From Marinosulfonomonas sp. (GTDB lineage Bacteria; Pseudomonadota; Alphaproteobacteria; Rhodobacterales; Rhodobacteraceae), in NCBI GenBank assembly GCA_002732995.1, contig NVTS01000081.1, positions 4,060 to 9,116 of the forward strand: 5,057 nt of DNA. Direction: 5' to 3'. This document shows positions 1 to 5,057 of the stretch, piece by piece (the stretch's first letter is position 1; each line of letters starts with the position of its first letter). The notes under the pieces were generated by a model, which was given only the letters and a program-made list of their open reading frames with translations, was not told where the DNA came from and made no database searches. Made by a program: the position numbers and the translations under genes.

Positions 1-893
1 GGGCCGATGCGCTGGGGGATGCAGTGGCGTTGCGGCTGGCGGGGGCGCTGAATGCGCACGTCAGGGCAGGGCGGTTGCCGGAATTGGCCACGGTTTACCC
101 GCCAAATGAATTGCCTGATATTGATGTGCTGACGCGGGCCGCGATGGCGGCGATTGCGGATGCGGACGCCGAGATATACGCTTGGCTGGATCATCCGCCG
201 CAGACCAACGAGGTGGCGCGCTCGGCGGTGCTGTATCCGGGGATGTGTTATATTGCCGAGGTAACCGGATTGCCGCTGGCGCTCTACGAGGTCGGGGCAA
301 GTGGCGGGTTGAACCTGTTTGCGGACCGGTTTGCGTATCGGTTTGGCGACCAGTTGCGGGGTGATCCTGCCTCGGGTGTGGTTCTTTCGCCAAAGTGGGG
401 CGGGGCCGAGCCGCCAATTGCCGCGCCACAGATCATCCGGCGCATGGGGTGTGACCAAAGCCCTCTGGATGTGACGCGGGAAGATCATCGGGACCGTTTG
501 ATGGCTTATATCTGGCCGGATCAACCAACGCGCATTGACCGGATCAAGGCCGCCTTGGAAATTGCGCAGCGTGATCCGCCTAATATGGCAATGATGGATG
601 CTGCGGATTGGGTCGAGGCAGAAATTGAAAAAGTGCCAGAGGCGGGTGTGACGCGGGTGTTGTTCCATTCGATCGCCTATCAGTATTTTCCGCCAGAGGT
701 GAAGCTGCGGATTGTGGCGCGGATGGAGGCGGCAGGGGTGCTGGCCACATTGGACGCGCCATTGGCATGGTTGGCGTTCGAGCAGCACGATGATCACGGG
801 CCGCGTTTGACATTGCGCCTGTGGCCGGGAGGTAAGGTGCAGGAGCTGGCGGTGGCAGGCGCCCATGTGCATGCCATTGACTGGAAAGGCTGA
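1..893 (+). CDS. DUF2332-family protein, 5' end cut by the window edge
   Basis: The reading frame is already open at base 3 and has no stop before the TGA at 891-893, giving 296 visible residues. A GTG at 24 is probably not the true start, because the frame continues upstream with similar composition and the family (about 330-350 residues as I recall) should have some 30-50 more N-terminal residues. Recognition rests on two family blocks: QTNEVARSA at about visible residues 67-75, and EVGASGGLNLFADRF at about 96-110. The second resembles the glycine-rich loop of a SAM-dependent methyltransferase fold. The C-terminal part, with LWPGG followed by a final ID-W segment, also fits DUF2332. The biochemical role is unknown; a methyltransferase-like fold is inference from the Gly-rich motif. 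There is no signal peptide or membrane segment in the visible part, so it is probably cytoplasmic. It converges on trpD with 116 bases between stops and has no evident link to tryptophan synthesis. Confidence 0.85.
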   Translation, partial: ADALGDAVALRLAGALNAHVRAGRLPELATVYPPNELPDIDVLTRAAMAAIADADAEIYAWLDHPPQTNEVARSAVLYPGMCYIAEVTGLPLALYEVGASGGLNLFADRFAYRFGDQLRGDPASGVVLSPKWGGAEPPIAAPQIIRRMGCDQSPLDVTREDHRDRLMAYIWPDQPTRIDRIKAALEIAQRDPPNMAMMDAADWVEAEIEKVPEAGVTRVLFHSIAYQYFPPEVKLRIVARMEAAGVLATLDAPLAWLAFEQHDDHGPRLTLRLWPGGKVQELAVAGAHVHAIDWKG

Positions 894-901
894 CGCGGAT
901 G

Positions 902-924
902 GGGGCGGTATAGGTCTACGCCCC
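902..924. terminator. Hairpin just after the DUF2332 stop, possible terminator
   Basis: GGGGC at 902-906 pairs with GCCCC at 920-924 and GTA at 908-910 with TAC at 917-919. One G (907) is bulged and the loop is six bases. It starts 8 bases after the DUF2332 stop. No T-tract follows on either strand, so it is not a classical Rho-independent terminator. It could help stop or protect the 3' end of either convergent transcript. Confidence 0.3.
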
Positions 925-925
925 G

Positions 926-966
926 GGCTGGCGTTAATTGCAAACACAGACAGGTTTGTGCCAGCC
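926..966. terminator. Nested inverted repeat between convergent DUF2332 and trpD
   Basis: GGCTGGC at 926-932 is perfectly complementary to GCCAGCC at 960-966. Inside it CAAAC (941-945) pairs with GTTTG (954-958) around an 8-base loop, giving a two-tier stem. Its place between two converging genes, 43 bases beyond the trpD stop, suits a bidirectional 3'-end structure. No T-run follows on either strand, so terminator function is inference. The minus strand across the hairpin also holds a 17-codon mini-ORF, described among the findings. Confidence 0.35.
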
Positions 967-1009
967 GCCCCAGTTGCCGTAACGCATGAAGCATCGACTA
1001 AATAGCGGC

Positions 1010-2026
1010 TTATGATTGCGAGGTCAGTGCCGCCAATGCAATGATCTTCTGCATAGCAGCGCCGCTGTCGATGCTGGTCGCCGCCAGTTTCGCGCCGTCT
1101 TTCAGATTGGACACTTTACCGGCCACCATGAGGGCTGCGGCAGAATTCAGCAGCACCGCATCGCGATAGGCTGATTTCTCGCCCTCCAGCAACGCGCCAA
1201 AGGCACGGCCGTTATGGGCAGGGCTGCCGCCTAAAATATCCTCGAACGGATGCACCGGCAGGCCCGCATCCTCGGGGTTCACCTCGAATTCGGTGATTTT
1301 GCCATCCGTAAGGGCGGCGACCCAGCTAACGCCAGCGATCGACAACTCGTCCGTGCCATCCGAGCCATGCACAAGCCACGCTTTGTCTGATCCAAGGGCC
1401 TGCAATGTTTCTGCCATCGGCCGGATCAGATCGCGGCTGAACGCGCCGGTTAGCTGGCGTTTGACGCCTGCGGGGTTGGTCAGCGGTCCGAGGATGTTGA
1501 ATATCGTGCGGGTACCCAGCTCGCTGCGGGTGGGCATGACATGGGCAATGGCCGGGTGGTGCATCGGCGCCATCATGAAGGCGATGCCAACGGTTTTCAG
1601 CGCCTTTTCAACCACGTCCACGCCGACCATCACGTTAATACCCATTTGCCCCAACGCATCTGCCGCGCCGGATTTCGATGATAGGTTTCGGTTGCCGTGC
1701 TTGGCCACGATCACGCCAGCGCCCGCCACAACAAAGGCAGTGGCGGTTGAAATGTTCAGCGTGCCCATACCGTCGCCGCCGGTGCCAACGATGTCCATCG
1801 CGCCCGCAGGCGCGCGCACCGCTTTGCATTTATCGCGCATCACCTTGGCGGCGGCGGCATATTCATTCACGGTTTCGCCACGGGTGCGCAGCGCCATCAG
1901 CAACCCGCCAATCTGGCTGGGCGTTGCCTCGCCATCAAACAGAATGCCAAAGGCCTCTTCGGCCTGTGCACGGCTCAAAGGCCCGTTGGCGGCAGCATCA
2001 AGCAGCGGTTTGAGAGCGTCGCTCAT
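1010..2026 (-). CDS. trpD: Anthranilate phosphoribosyltransferase
   Basis: TrpD transfers the phosphoribosyl group of PRPP to anthranilate, giving N-(5'-phosphoribosyl)-anthranilate, the second step of the tryptophan branch in the cytoplasm. The 338-residue product has the normal family length. Visible motifs, in order: PRPP-binding GTGGD at 81-85 and NIST at 91-94; KHGNR at 109-113 followed by SSKSG at 116-120; HHP at 156-158 and the anthranilate-site arginine in PTRSELG (R167); NILGPLTNP at 177-185; and the metal-binding acidic pair D226-E227. All expected active-site signatures are present, so the enzyme should be functional. The ATG at 2024-2026 overlaps the trpG stop as ATGA and is preceded by AAAGGTG at a 5-base spacing, which supports this start and translational coupling to trpG. 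It is the last visible gene in its direction: the trpC expected next is absent. Confidence 0.98.
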   Translation of the reverse strand: MSDALKPLLDAAANGPLSRAQAEEAFGILFDGEATPSQIGGLLMALRTRGETVNEYAAAAKVMRDKCKAVRAPAGAMDIVGTGGDGMGTLNISTATAFVVAGAGVIVAKHGNRNLSSKSGAADALGQMGINVMVGVDVVEKALKTVGIAFMMAPMHHPAIAHVMPTRSELGTRTIFNILGPLTNPAGVKRQLTGAFSRDLIRPMAETLQALGSDKAWLVHGSDGTDELSIAGVSWVAALTDGKITEFEVNPEDAGLPVHPFEDILGGSPAHNGRAFGALLEGEKSAYRDAVLLNSAAALMVAGKVSNLKDGAKLAATSIDSGAAMQKIIALAALTSQS

Positions 2027-2616
2027 GCGGGCACCTTTGATTTTATCTTGGCAATATCCAGAAAATTTTGCAGCAGCTTGTGGCCGTGCTCGGACGCAAT
2101 CGATTCAGGATGGAATTGCACCCCGTGGATTGGCAATTCCTTATGGCGCAACCCCATGATGGTGCCATCTTGCAGTTCGGCATTGACCACCAAACAGTCG
2201 GGCAGGCTCGCGCGCTCCACGATCAGCGAATGATAGCGGGTGGCGTCAAACGGCGAGGGCAGACCGGCAAAAACGCCGGTGCCGTCGTGCTGCATCTTGC
2301 CCATTTTGCCATGCACAATTTCGCCGCAGCGCACCACGCGCCCACCGAACATCTCGCCAATTGTCTGATGCCCCAGACAGACCCCCATCAACGGCACCCG
2401 TGCGGCGGCGGCGGCGCGGGTCAGCTCCAGGCAAATACCCGCTTGCGTTGGATCACACGGACCGGGCGACAGTAAAATTGCGTCAGCCCCCATCGCCATT
2501 GCCTCGTTCACCCCCAAGGCGTCATTGCGTTTTACCACCACATCCGCCCCCAATTCGCCCAGATAATGGACCAGATTGTAGGTGAAACTGTCGTAATTAT
2601 CGATCAAAAGGAGCAT
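2023..2616 (-). CDS. trpG: Anthranilate synthase component II, glutamine amidotransferase subunit
   Basis: TrpG hydrolyses glutamine and passes ammonia to TrpE for anthranilate formation from chorismate. The 197-residue protein is a complete class I (triad) amidotransferase of normal length for a stand-alone TrpG. It shows the N-terminal [13 protein letters not shown] block (2-14), SPGP at 50-53, the nucleophile C80 in GVCLGHQ (78-84), HGK at 102-104, and H169 and E171 in FHPES (168-172). The start is set at the ATG at 2614-2616, since family members begin at this block. The frame stays open 22 codons further, to an ATG at 2682, but those residues resemble no TrpG and lie in the probable promoter. 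The ribosome site before 2616 is weak (AAAGCGGA). The same family includes PabA for folate synthesis; overlap with trpD and proximity to trpE make TrpG the better call, though dual use cannot be excluded. Confidence 0.97.
   Translation of the reverse strand: MLLLIDNYDSFTYNLVHYLGELGADVVVKRNDALGVNEAMAMGADAILLSPGPCDPTQAGICLELTRAAAAARVPLMGVCLGHQTIGEMFGGRVVRCGEIVHGKMGKMQHDGTGVFAGLPSPFDATRYHSLIVERASLPDCLVVNAELQDGTIMGLRHKELPIHGVQFHPESIASEHGHKLLQNFLDIAKIKSKVPA
2032..2038 (-). promoter_or_regulatory. Ribosome binding site of trpD inside the end of trpG
   Basis: On the minus strand AAAGGTG lies 5 bases before the trpD ATG, within the last codons of trpG. With the ATGA stop/start overlap it indicates that ribosomes finishing trpG re-initiate on trpD, which would keep the two products in balance. 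Confidence 0.6.
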
Positions 2617-2642
2617 TTGTCCGCTTTCATTACCCGTTTGCG

Positions 2643-2673
2643 CATATAGGGGGTGATTGCGCGTGATTGTCAG
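2643..2673 (-). promoter_or_regulatory. Candidate promoter for trpGD
   Basis: On the minus strand CTGACA (2668-2673) resembles a -35 box. CTATAT (2644-2649) lies 18 bases downstream and the overlapping TATATG (2643-2648) 19 bases downstream, as a possible -10. Transcription would start around 2635, leaving only about 20 bases of leader before trpG. That is too short for a leader-peptide attenuator. The match is modest and other pairings exist, so this is a hypothesis. A promoter somewhere in this gap is likely, because the gene upstream of trpG reads the other way. Confidence 0.25.
2653..2669. repeat. GTGATTG direct repeat in the divergent promoter gap
   Basis: GTGATTG occurs at 2653-2659 and again at 2663-2669, exactly 10 bases apart, about one helical turn. 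It sits between the divergent trpG and YibQ-like genes and overlaps the candidate trpG promoter. The two copies could present the same DNA face to a regulator, but no known operator is recognised. Confidence 0.4.
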
Positions 2674-2742
2674 GCTATACATCCCCCAGGGGCGTCAAAG
2701 GGTCAAGGCCCGACAAAAAGACGCAAGCAGGATTAACAAGGC

Positions 2743-2746
2743 GGAG
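2743..2746 (+). promoter_or_regulatory. Ribosome binding site that sets the GTG start of the YibQ-like gene
   Basis: GGAG lies 6 bases before the GTG at 2753-2755. The frame is open upstream through a TTG (2657) and a GTG (2663), but neither fits the protein's expected N-terminus. The GTG at 2753 is followed at once by the hydrophobic anchor, so it is the best start. Confidence 0.6.
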
Positions 2747-2752
2747 CATATC

Positions 2753-4330
2753 GTGGGACGTGGGATTATTTCAGGCCTGTTTTGGGGTGTGTTGGTTTCT
2801 GGGCTGGCGGGTGTCACCGCTTCATTGCTTCAGAGCAATTCTGGGCAGGGGCAGGGGACGAGCGTGCCTGTTCAGACTGAAACCGGCACGAAAGATGCGC
2901 CTGTGATGCAAGACACCGGATACCAACCGGAAGAGCAGGCACCTGCGCCCGAGGGTGGAGTTGCCAGCGCACCGACCGGGGGCGAAGCCGAGCAGGCAAC
3001 GCCGGTTGATGAAACGGCTGTGCCAAAACCGGATACAGCGGATGTCACGACAGCCGTACCTGTGGCTCCAGCGGTCAGTGACGCGGATGATGCGCCTGTG
3101 GCTGTTGATGCGGCCTCCGTAGACGCTTCCGGCGTTATGACGCCCCAAACGGATACGGCGGATGTTACGCCTGCTGAGGGGTATGAGCCTGCCGCGATGG
3201 CGATTGAAGACGCCGCTGTGACGCCTGCCGACAATCCGGCCTTGCCCAAAGCGCCACAAACGGAAATGCAGCCTGAAGCGGAAGGGCAGACCAATGCGAT
3301 GACGGCCCCCGCGATGCAAGAGGCACCCGTTGCACCAAAAGAGCCTGCGCCCGATGAAGGGCAGGGTGCCGAGGCCGCTGATGTCGAGGTGCCTGCCCTG
3401 CCGCAAACGCAAACACCGCAAACACCGCAAACACCGGATGCGCCCGCAACAGAGCAAGCGCCCTTGCCAGACGCGCCTGCCGAACCTGCAACACCAGAAA
3501 CAGCACCTGCGCCCGCAGTAGAACTCGATGCTGCCCGCGCCTCCGTGCCGCAAATCCAGGATTTGGCCCCGAATGTGCAGACAAATCGTTTGCCAACCAT
3601 TGGCGGCAATACAGATACCACCGAGGCAGAAGCCCAAGTCGCCGAGCAAGAGGCCGATCAGGGCGCGTTAATTGCCTATGCCGCGGCGTTTGAAAACCCC
3701 GACGCCAAGCCGGTGATGTCGGTGATCCTGATTGATGATCCGCAAAACCCGGTTTCGGATGGAGTCCTTGCACATCTGCCGTTCGCTCTCAGTTTCGCCA
3801 TTGATGCGGTGCGCGATGATGCCCATGCGGTTGCGGCGCGGTATCGCGCGGCAGGCTTCGAGGTGTTGATGCTGACCAACCTGCCGTTCGGTGCCAAGGC
3901 ATCTGACATCGAGGTGGCGTTCGACGCTTATGCCCGCGCTATCCCCGAAGCGGTTGCTGTGCTGGACCAGGGTGCTAACGGGTTCCTGCGCGGCCCCTCG
4001 ACCGCAACCCAGATTGCCGGTATCCTGTCGGATCGCGGCTTTGGCCTGATCACCCCCAGCAAGGGGCTGAATTCGGCACAAAAGGCGGCGATGCGCGAAG
4101 GGGTGCCCGCGGCGCTGATTTTCCGCGAACTGGATTCGGATGGTGAAAAGCCCGCAGTGATCCGCCGCTATCTGGACCGCGCGGCGTTTCGCGCAGCGCA
4201 AGAGGGCAGCGTGATCATGCTGGGTCATACGCGCCCCGATACCATCGAGGCACTGGTGCTGTGGGCGCTCGAGGATCGCGCGGCAAGCGTGGCGATGGCG
4301 CCTGTGTCGGTGGTTTTGACGGCGCAGTAA
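2753..4330 (+). CDS. Membrane-anchored divergent polysaccharide deacetylase (YibQ-like) with long low-complexity linker
   Basis: The protein has 525 residues from a GTG start backed by GGAG 6 bases upstream. Residues about 5-26 form one hydrophobic segment (GLFWGVLVSGLAG core), an uncleaved anchor or signal sequence, so the rest should lie in the periplasm. Residues about 30-320 are rich in Pro, Ala, Glu, Thr and Asp, probably disordered, and include a TPQTPQTP run. From about 320 to 525 comes a divergent polysaccharide deacetylase domain (YibQ/DUF610 type). It opens with SVILIDD (D328, D329) and ends with a retained LGHTRPDT block (H492). The family is thought to act on envelope polysaccharide, but substrates are largely unknown. 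The NHMGS-like and DSRT-like motifs of the family appear replaced (NGFLRGP 409-415, TPSKG 434-438), so activity is doubtful. The gene lies between trpE and trpG on the opposite strand, which I recall as common in Rhodobacter relatives. The family call is fairly firm and the function is inferred. Confidence 0.82.
   Translation: MGRGIISGLFWGVLVSGLAGVTASLLQSNSGQGQGTSVPVQTETGTKDAPVMQDTGYQPEEQAPAPEGGVASAPTGGEAEQATPVDETAVPKPDTADVTTAVPVAPAVSDADDAPVAVDAASVDASGVMTPQTDTADVTPAEGYEPAAMAIEDAAVTPADNPALPKAPQTEMQPEAEGQTNAMTAPAMQEAPVAPKEPAPDEGQGAEAADVEVPALPQTQTPQTPQTPDAPATEQAPLPDAPAEPATPETAPAPAVELDAARASVPQIQDLAPNVQTNRLPTIGGNTDTTEAEAQVAEQEADQGALIAYAAAFENPDAKPVMSVILIDDPQNPVSDGVLAHLPFALSFAIDAVRDDAHAVAARYRAAGFEVLMLTNLPFGAKASDIEVAFDAYARAIPEAVAVLDQGANGFLRGPSTATQIAGILSDRGFGLITPSKGLNSAQKAAMREGVPAALIFRELDSDGEKPAVIRRYLDRAAFRAAQEGSVIMLGHTRPDTIEALVLWALEDRAASVAMAPVSVVLTAQ
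3023..3169 (+). repeat. Two DTADVT-coding direct repeats 120 bases apart
   Basis: The 27-base segments 3023-3049 and 3143-3169 agree at 22 positions, with GGATAC-GCGGATGT-ACG as shared core (- marks variable bases). The spacing is exactly 120 bases (40 codons), so both encode DTADVT in frame (residues 94-99 and 134-139). This points to linker growth by in-frame duplication followed by drift. Confidence 0.5.
3401..3436 (+). repeat. 9-base tandem repeat coding for TPQ units
   Basis: CAAACACCG occurs three times without interruption at 3410-3418, 3419-3427 and 3428-3436. A shortened, related CCGCAAACG at 3401-3409 precedes it. The unit is three codons, so copy-number change keeps the frame and simply lengthens the Gln-Thr-Pro stretch of the YibQ-like protein's linker. 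Confidence 0.8.
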
Positions 4331-4335
4331 TAGGC

Positions 4336-4354
4336 GGTTTTGGTCGCCAAAATC
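4336..4354. terminator. Hairpin after the YibQ-like gene, possible 3'-end structure
   Basis: GGTTTTGG at 4336-4343 pairs with CCAAAATC at 4347-4354 (one G-U pair) around the loop TCG. It starts 5 bases after the TAA. No T-tract follows on the plus strand, so it is weak as an intrinsic terminator. It lies between the convergent YibQ-like gene and trpE. The rest of this 139-base gap shows only short repeats (see findings). Confidence 0.3.
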
Positions 4355-4469
4355 ACCACGTATATCGATCCGGCCGAAGTGGTCTGACAAGGGGTGCTGG
4401 GGGTGGCGGTACTGGCCTAGGCGGATGATTTATTCGGATAGTAGGTCGGTTTCGGCATCACAACCCCGC

Positions 4470-5057
4470 CTAATTTCGCCCCCGTACAAACACGCCTGCA
4501 TCCTCGGCCGCCTTGCGGATCGCTTTGGCTTTGTTCACCGTTTCCTGATATTCAGCCTCGGGGTCACTGTCGTAAACCACGCCGCCACCGGCCTGAATAT
4601 ACAGCGTCTCGTCCTTCACCACTGCGGTGCGCAGCGCGATGCACATGTCCATGTCGCCATTGGCCGCGAAATAGCCACAGCCACCGCCATAAAGCCCGCG
4701 TTTTTCCGGCTCCAGCTCGTCAATGATCTCCATTGCCCGCACCTTGGGCGCGCCGGAAACCGTGCCAGCGGGCATGCCTGCGAAAAACGCCGATAGCGCG
4801 TCTTGATCATCGGCCAGCTCTCCGACGACGTTGGAAACGATGTGCATCACGTGGCTGTATAATTCGACATTGAATTCTTCGGTCGGGCGCACGGTGCCGA
4901 TTTTGGCAACGCGTCCCACGTCGTTGCGGCCCAGGTCCAGCAGCATCAGGTGCTCGGCCAGCTCTTTCTTGTCGGCCAAAAGATCCGCTTCCAGCGCGCG
5001 GTCCTCTTCTGGCGTGGCTCCGCGCGGGCGGGTGCCGGCAATCGGACGGATGGTGAT
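4470..5057 (-). CDS. trpE: Anthranilate synthase component I, C-terminal part (5' end outside the window)
   Basis: TrpE makes anthranilate from chorismate using ammonia from TrpG, the committed and normally tryptophan-inhibited step. The window holds the last 195 residues, which is the chorismate-binding core; the frame is open to base 5057, so the N-terminal part, with the feedback-inhibition site, is not visible. Family signatures in order (visible-fragment numbering): [11 protein letters not shown] at 3-13, [12 protein letters not shown] at 39-50, YSHVMHIVS at 67-75, [22 protein letters not shown] at 96-117, YGGGCGYF at 123-130, IALRTAVV at 140-147, and [19 protein letters not shown] at 155-173 with the metal-binding glutamates of this end. 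The TAG stop at 4470-4472 is normal for the family. PabB and isochorismate synthases share the fold, but the motif set and the trp neighbours favour TrpE. It converges on the YibQ-like gene, 139 bases away. Confidence 0.97.
   Translation of the reverse strand: MTIRPIAGTRPRGATPEEDRALEADLLADKKELAEHLMLLDLGRNDVGRVAKIGTVRPTEEFNVELYSHVMHIVSNVVGELADDQDALSAFFAGMPAGTVSGAPKVRAMEIIDELEPEKRGLYGGGCGYFAANGDMDMCIALRTAVVKDETLYIQAGGGVVYDSDPEAEYQETVNKAKAIRKAAEDAGVFVRGRN

Noticed and set aside
24..26. GTG at 24 as the start of the DUF2332 gene
   Set aside because: The frame is open to the window edge, the upstream codons look coding, and the protein would be short for the family.
1293..2159. Long plus-strand open frame opposite trpD and the end of trpG
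   Set aside because: It lies wholly antisense to two well-supported genes, resembles no family I know, and is explained by the low stop frequency of GC-rich DNA.
2617..2682. trpG starting at the upstream ATG at 2682
   Set aside because: The 22 extra residues match no TrpG N-terminus and would cover the probable promoter; the family starts at the LLIDNYDSF block.
2617..2752. A trp leader-peptide attenuator before trpG
   Set aside because: No small ORF with clustered Trp codons and no terminator/antiterminator pair is visible on the minus strand of this gap.
3401..3436. CRISPR-like or regulatory repeat array
   Set aside because: The 9-base units are adjacent with no spacers, in frame within a gene, and encode a TPQ run, so this is protein low complexity.
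2822..3649. Two long minus-strand open frames (275 and 249 residues) opposite the YibQ-like linker
   Set aside because: Their Arg/Cys/Gly-rich or Ala/Ser/Gly-rich composition is the mirror of the repetitive Pro/Ala/Thr codons. The real gene has a ribosome site, an anchor and a recognisable domain.
4417..4458. Thirteen-codon minus-strand ORF (MPKPTYYPNKSSA) just after trpE
   Set aside because: It is very short, has only a weak GGGG before its ATG, and resembles nothing known; chance is the simplest explanation.

Overview
The window looks like chromosomal DNA of an alphaproteobacterium, most likely a Rhodobacterales (Roseobacter/Rhodobacter-type) species. The grounds are GC-rich, Ala/Gly-rich coding sequence, protein sequences close to that group, and the arrangement trpE / opposite-strand YibQ-like gene / trpG / trpD, which I recall from Rhodobacter relatives. 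No mobile element, tRNA, rRNA, CRISPR array or phage gene is visible.

Layout, left to right: (1) 1-893, + strand, the 5'-truncated end of a DUF2332-family gene; (2) 894-1009, a short convergent gap with two hairpins; (3) 1010-2616, - strand, trpD and trpG read as trpG->trpD with a 4-nt ATGA overlap; (4) 2617-2752, a divergent promoter region with a small direct repeat; (5) 2753-4330, + strand, a membrane-anchored protein with a roughly 290-residue low-complexity linker and a C-terminal divergent polysaccharide deacetylase (YibQ-like) domain; (6) 4331-4469, a convergent gap with one hairpin and a short repeated heptamer; (7) 4470-5057, - strand, the C-terminal part of trpE, running off the right edge.

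trpE, trpG and trpD encode the first two steps of tryptophan synthesis from chorismate. TrpE and TrpG together form anthranilate synthase, with TrpG supplying ammonia from glutamine. TrpD then adds phosphoribosyl to anthranilate. The three genes share a strand, but the envelope gene between them reads the other way, so trpE and trpGD cannot be one uninterrupted same-strand gene run and trpGD probably has its own promoter. In relatives trpC commonly follows trpD. Here trpD is instead met tail to tail by the DUF2332 gene, so the cluster appears broken on that side.

Most of the window is ordinary core metabolism, and I do not see a clear new system. The least ordinary element is the YibQ-like protein: it has a very long Pro/Ala/Glu/Thr-rich spacer and a catalytic domain in which several family metal-site motifs look lost. 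Smaller points are the missing trpC, a Trp-containing mini-ORF inside a hairpin after trpD, and short repeats in the gaps.
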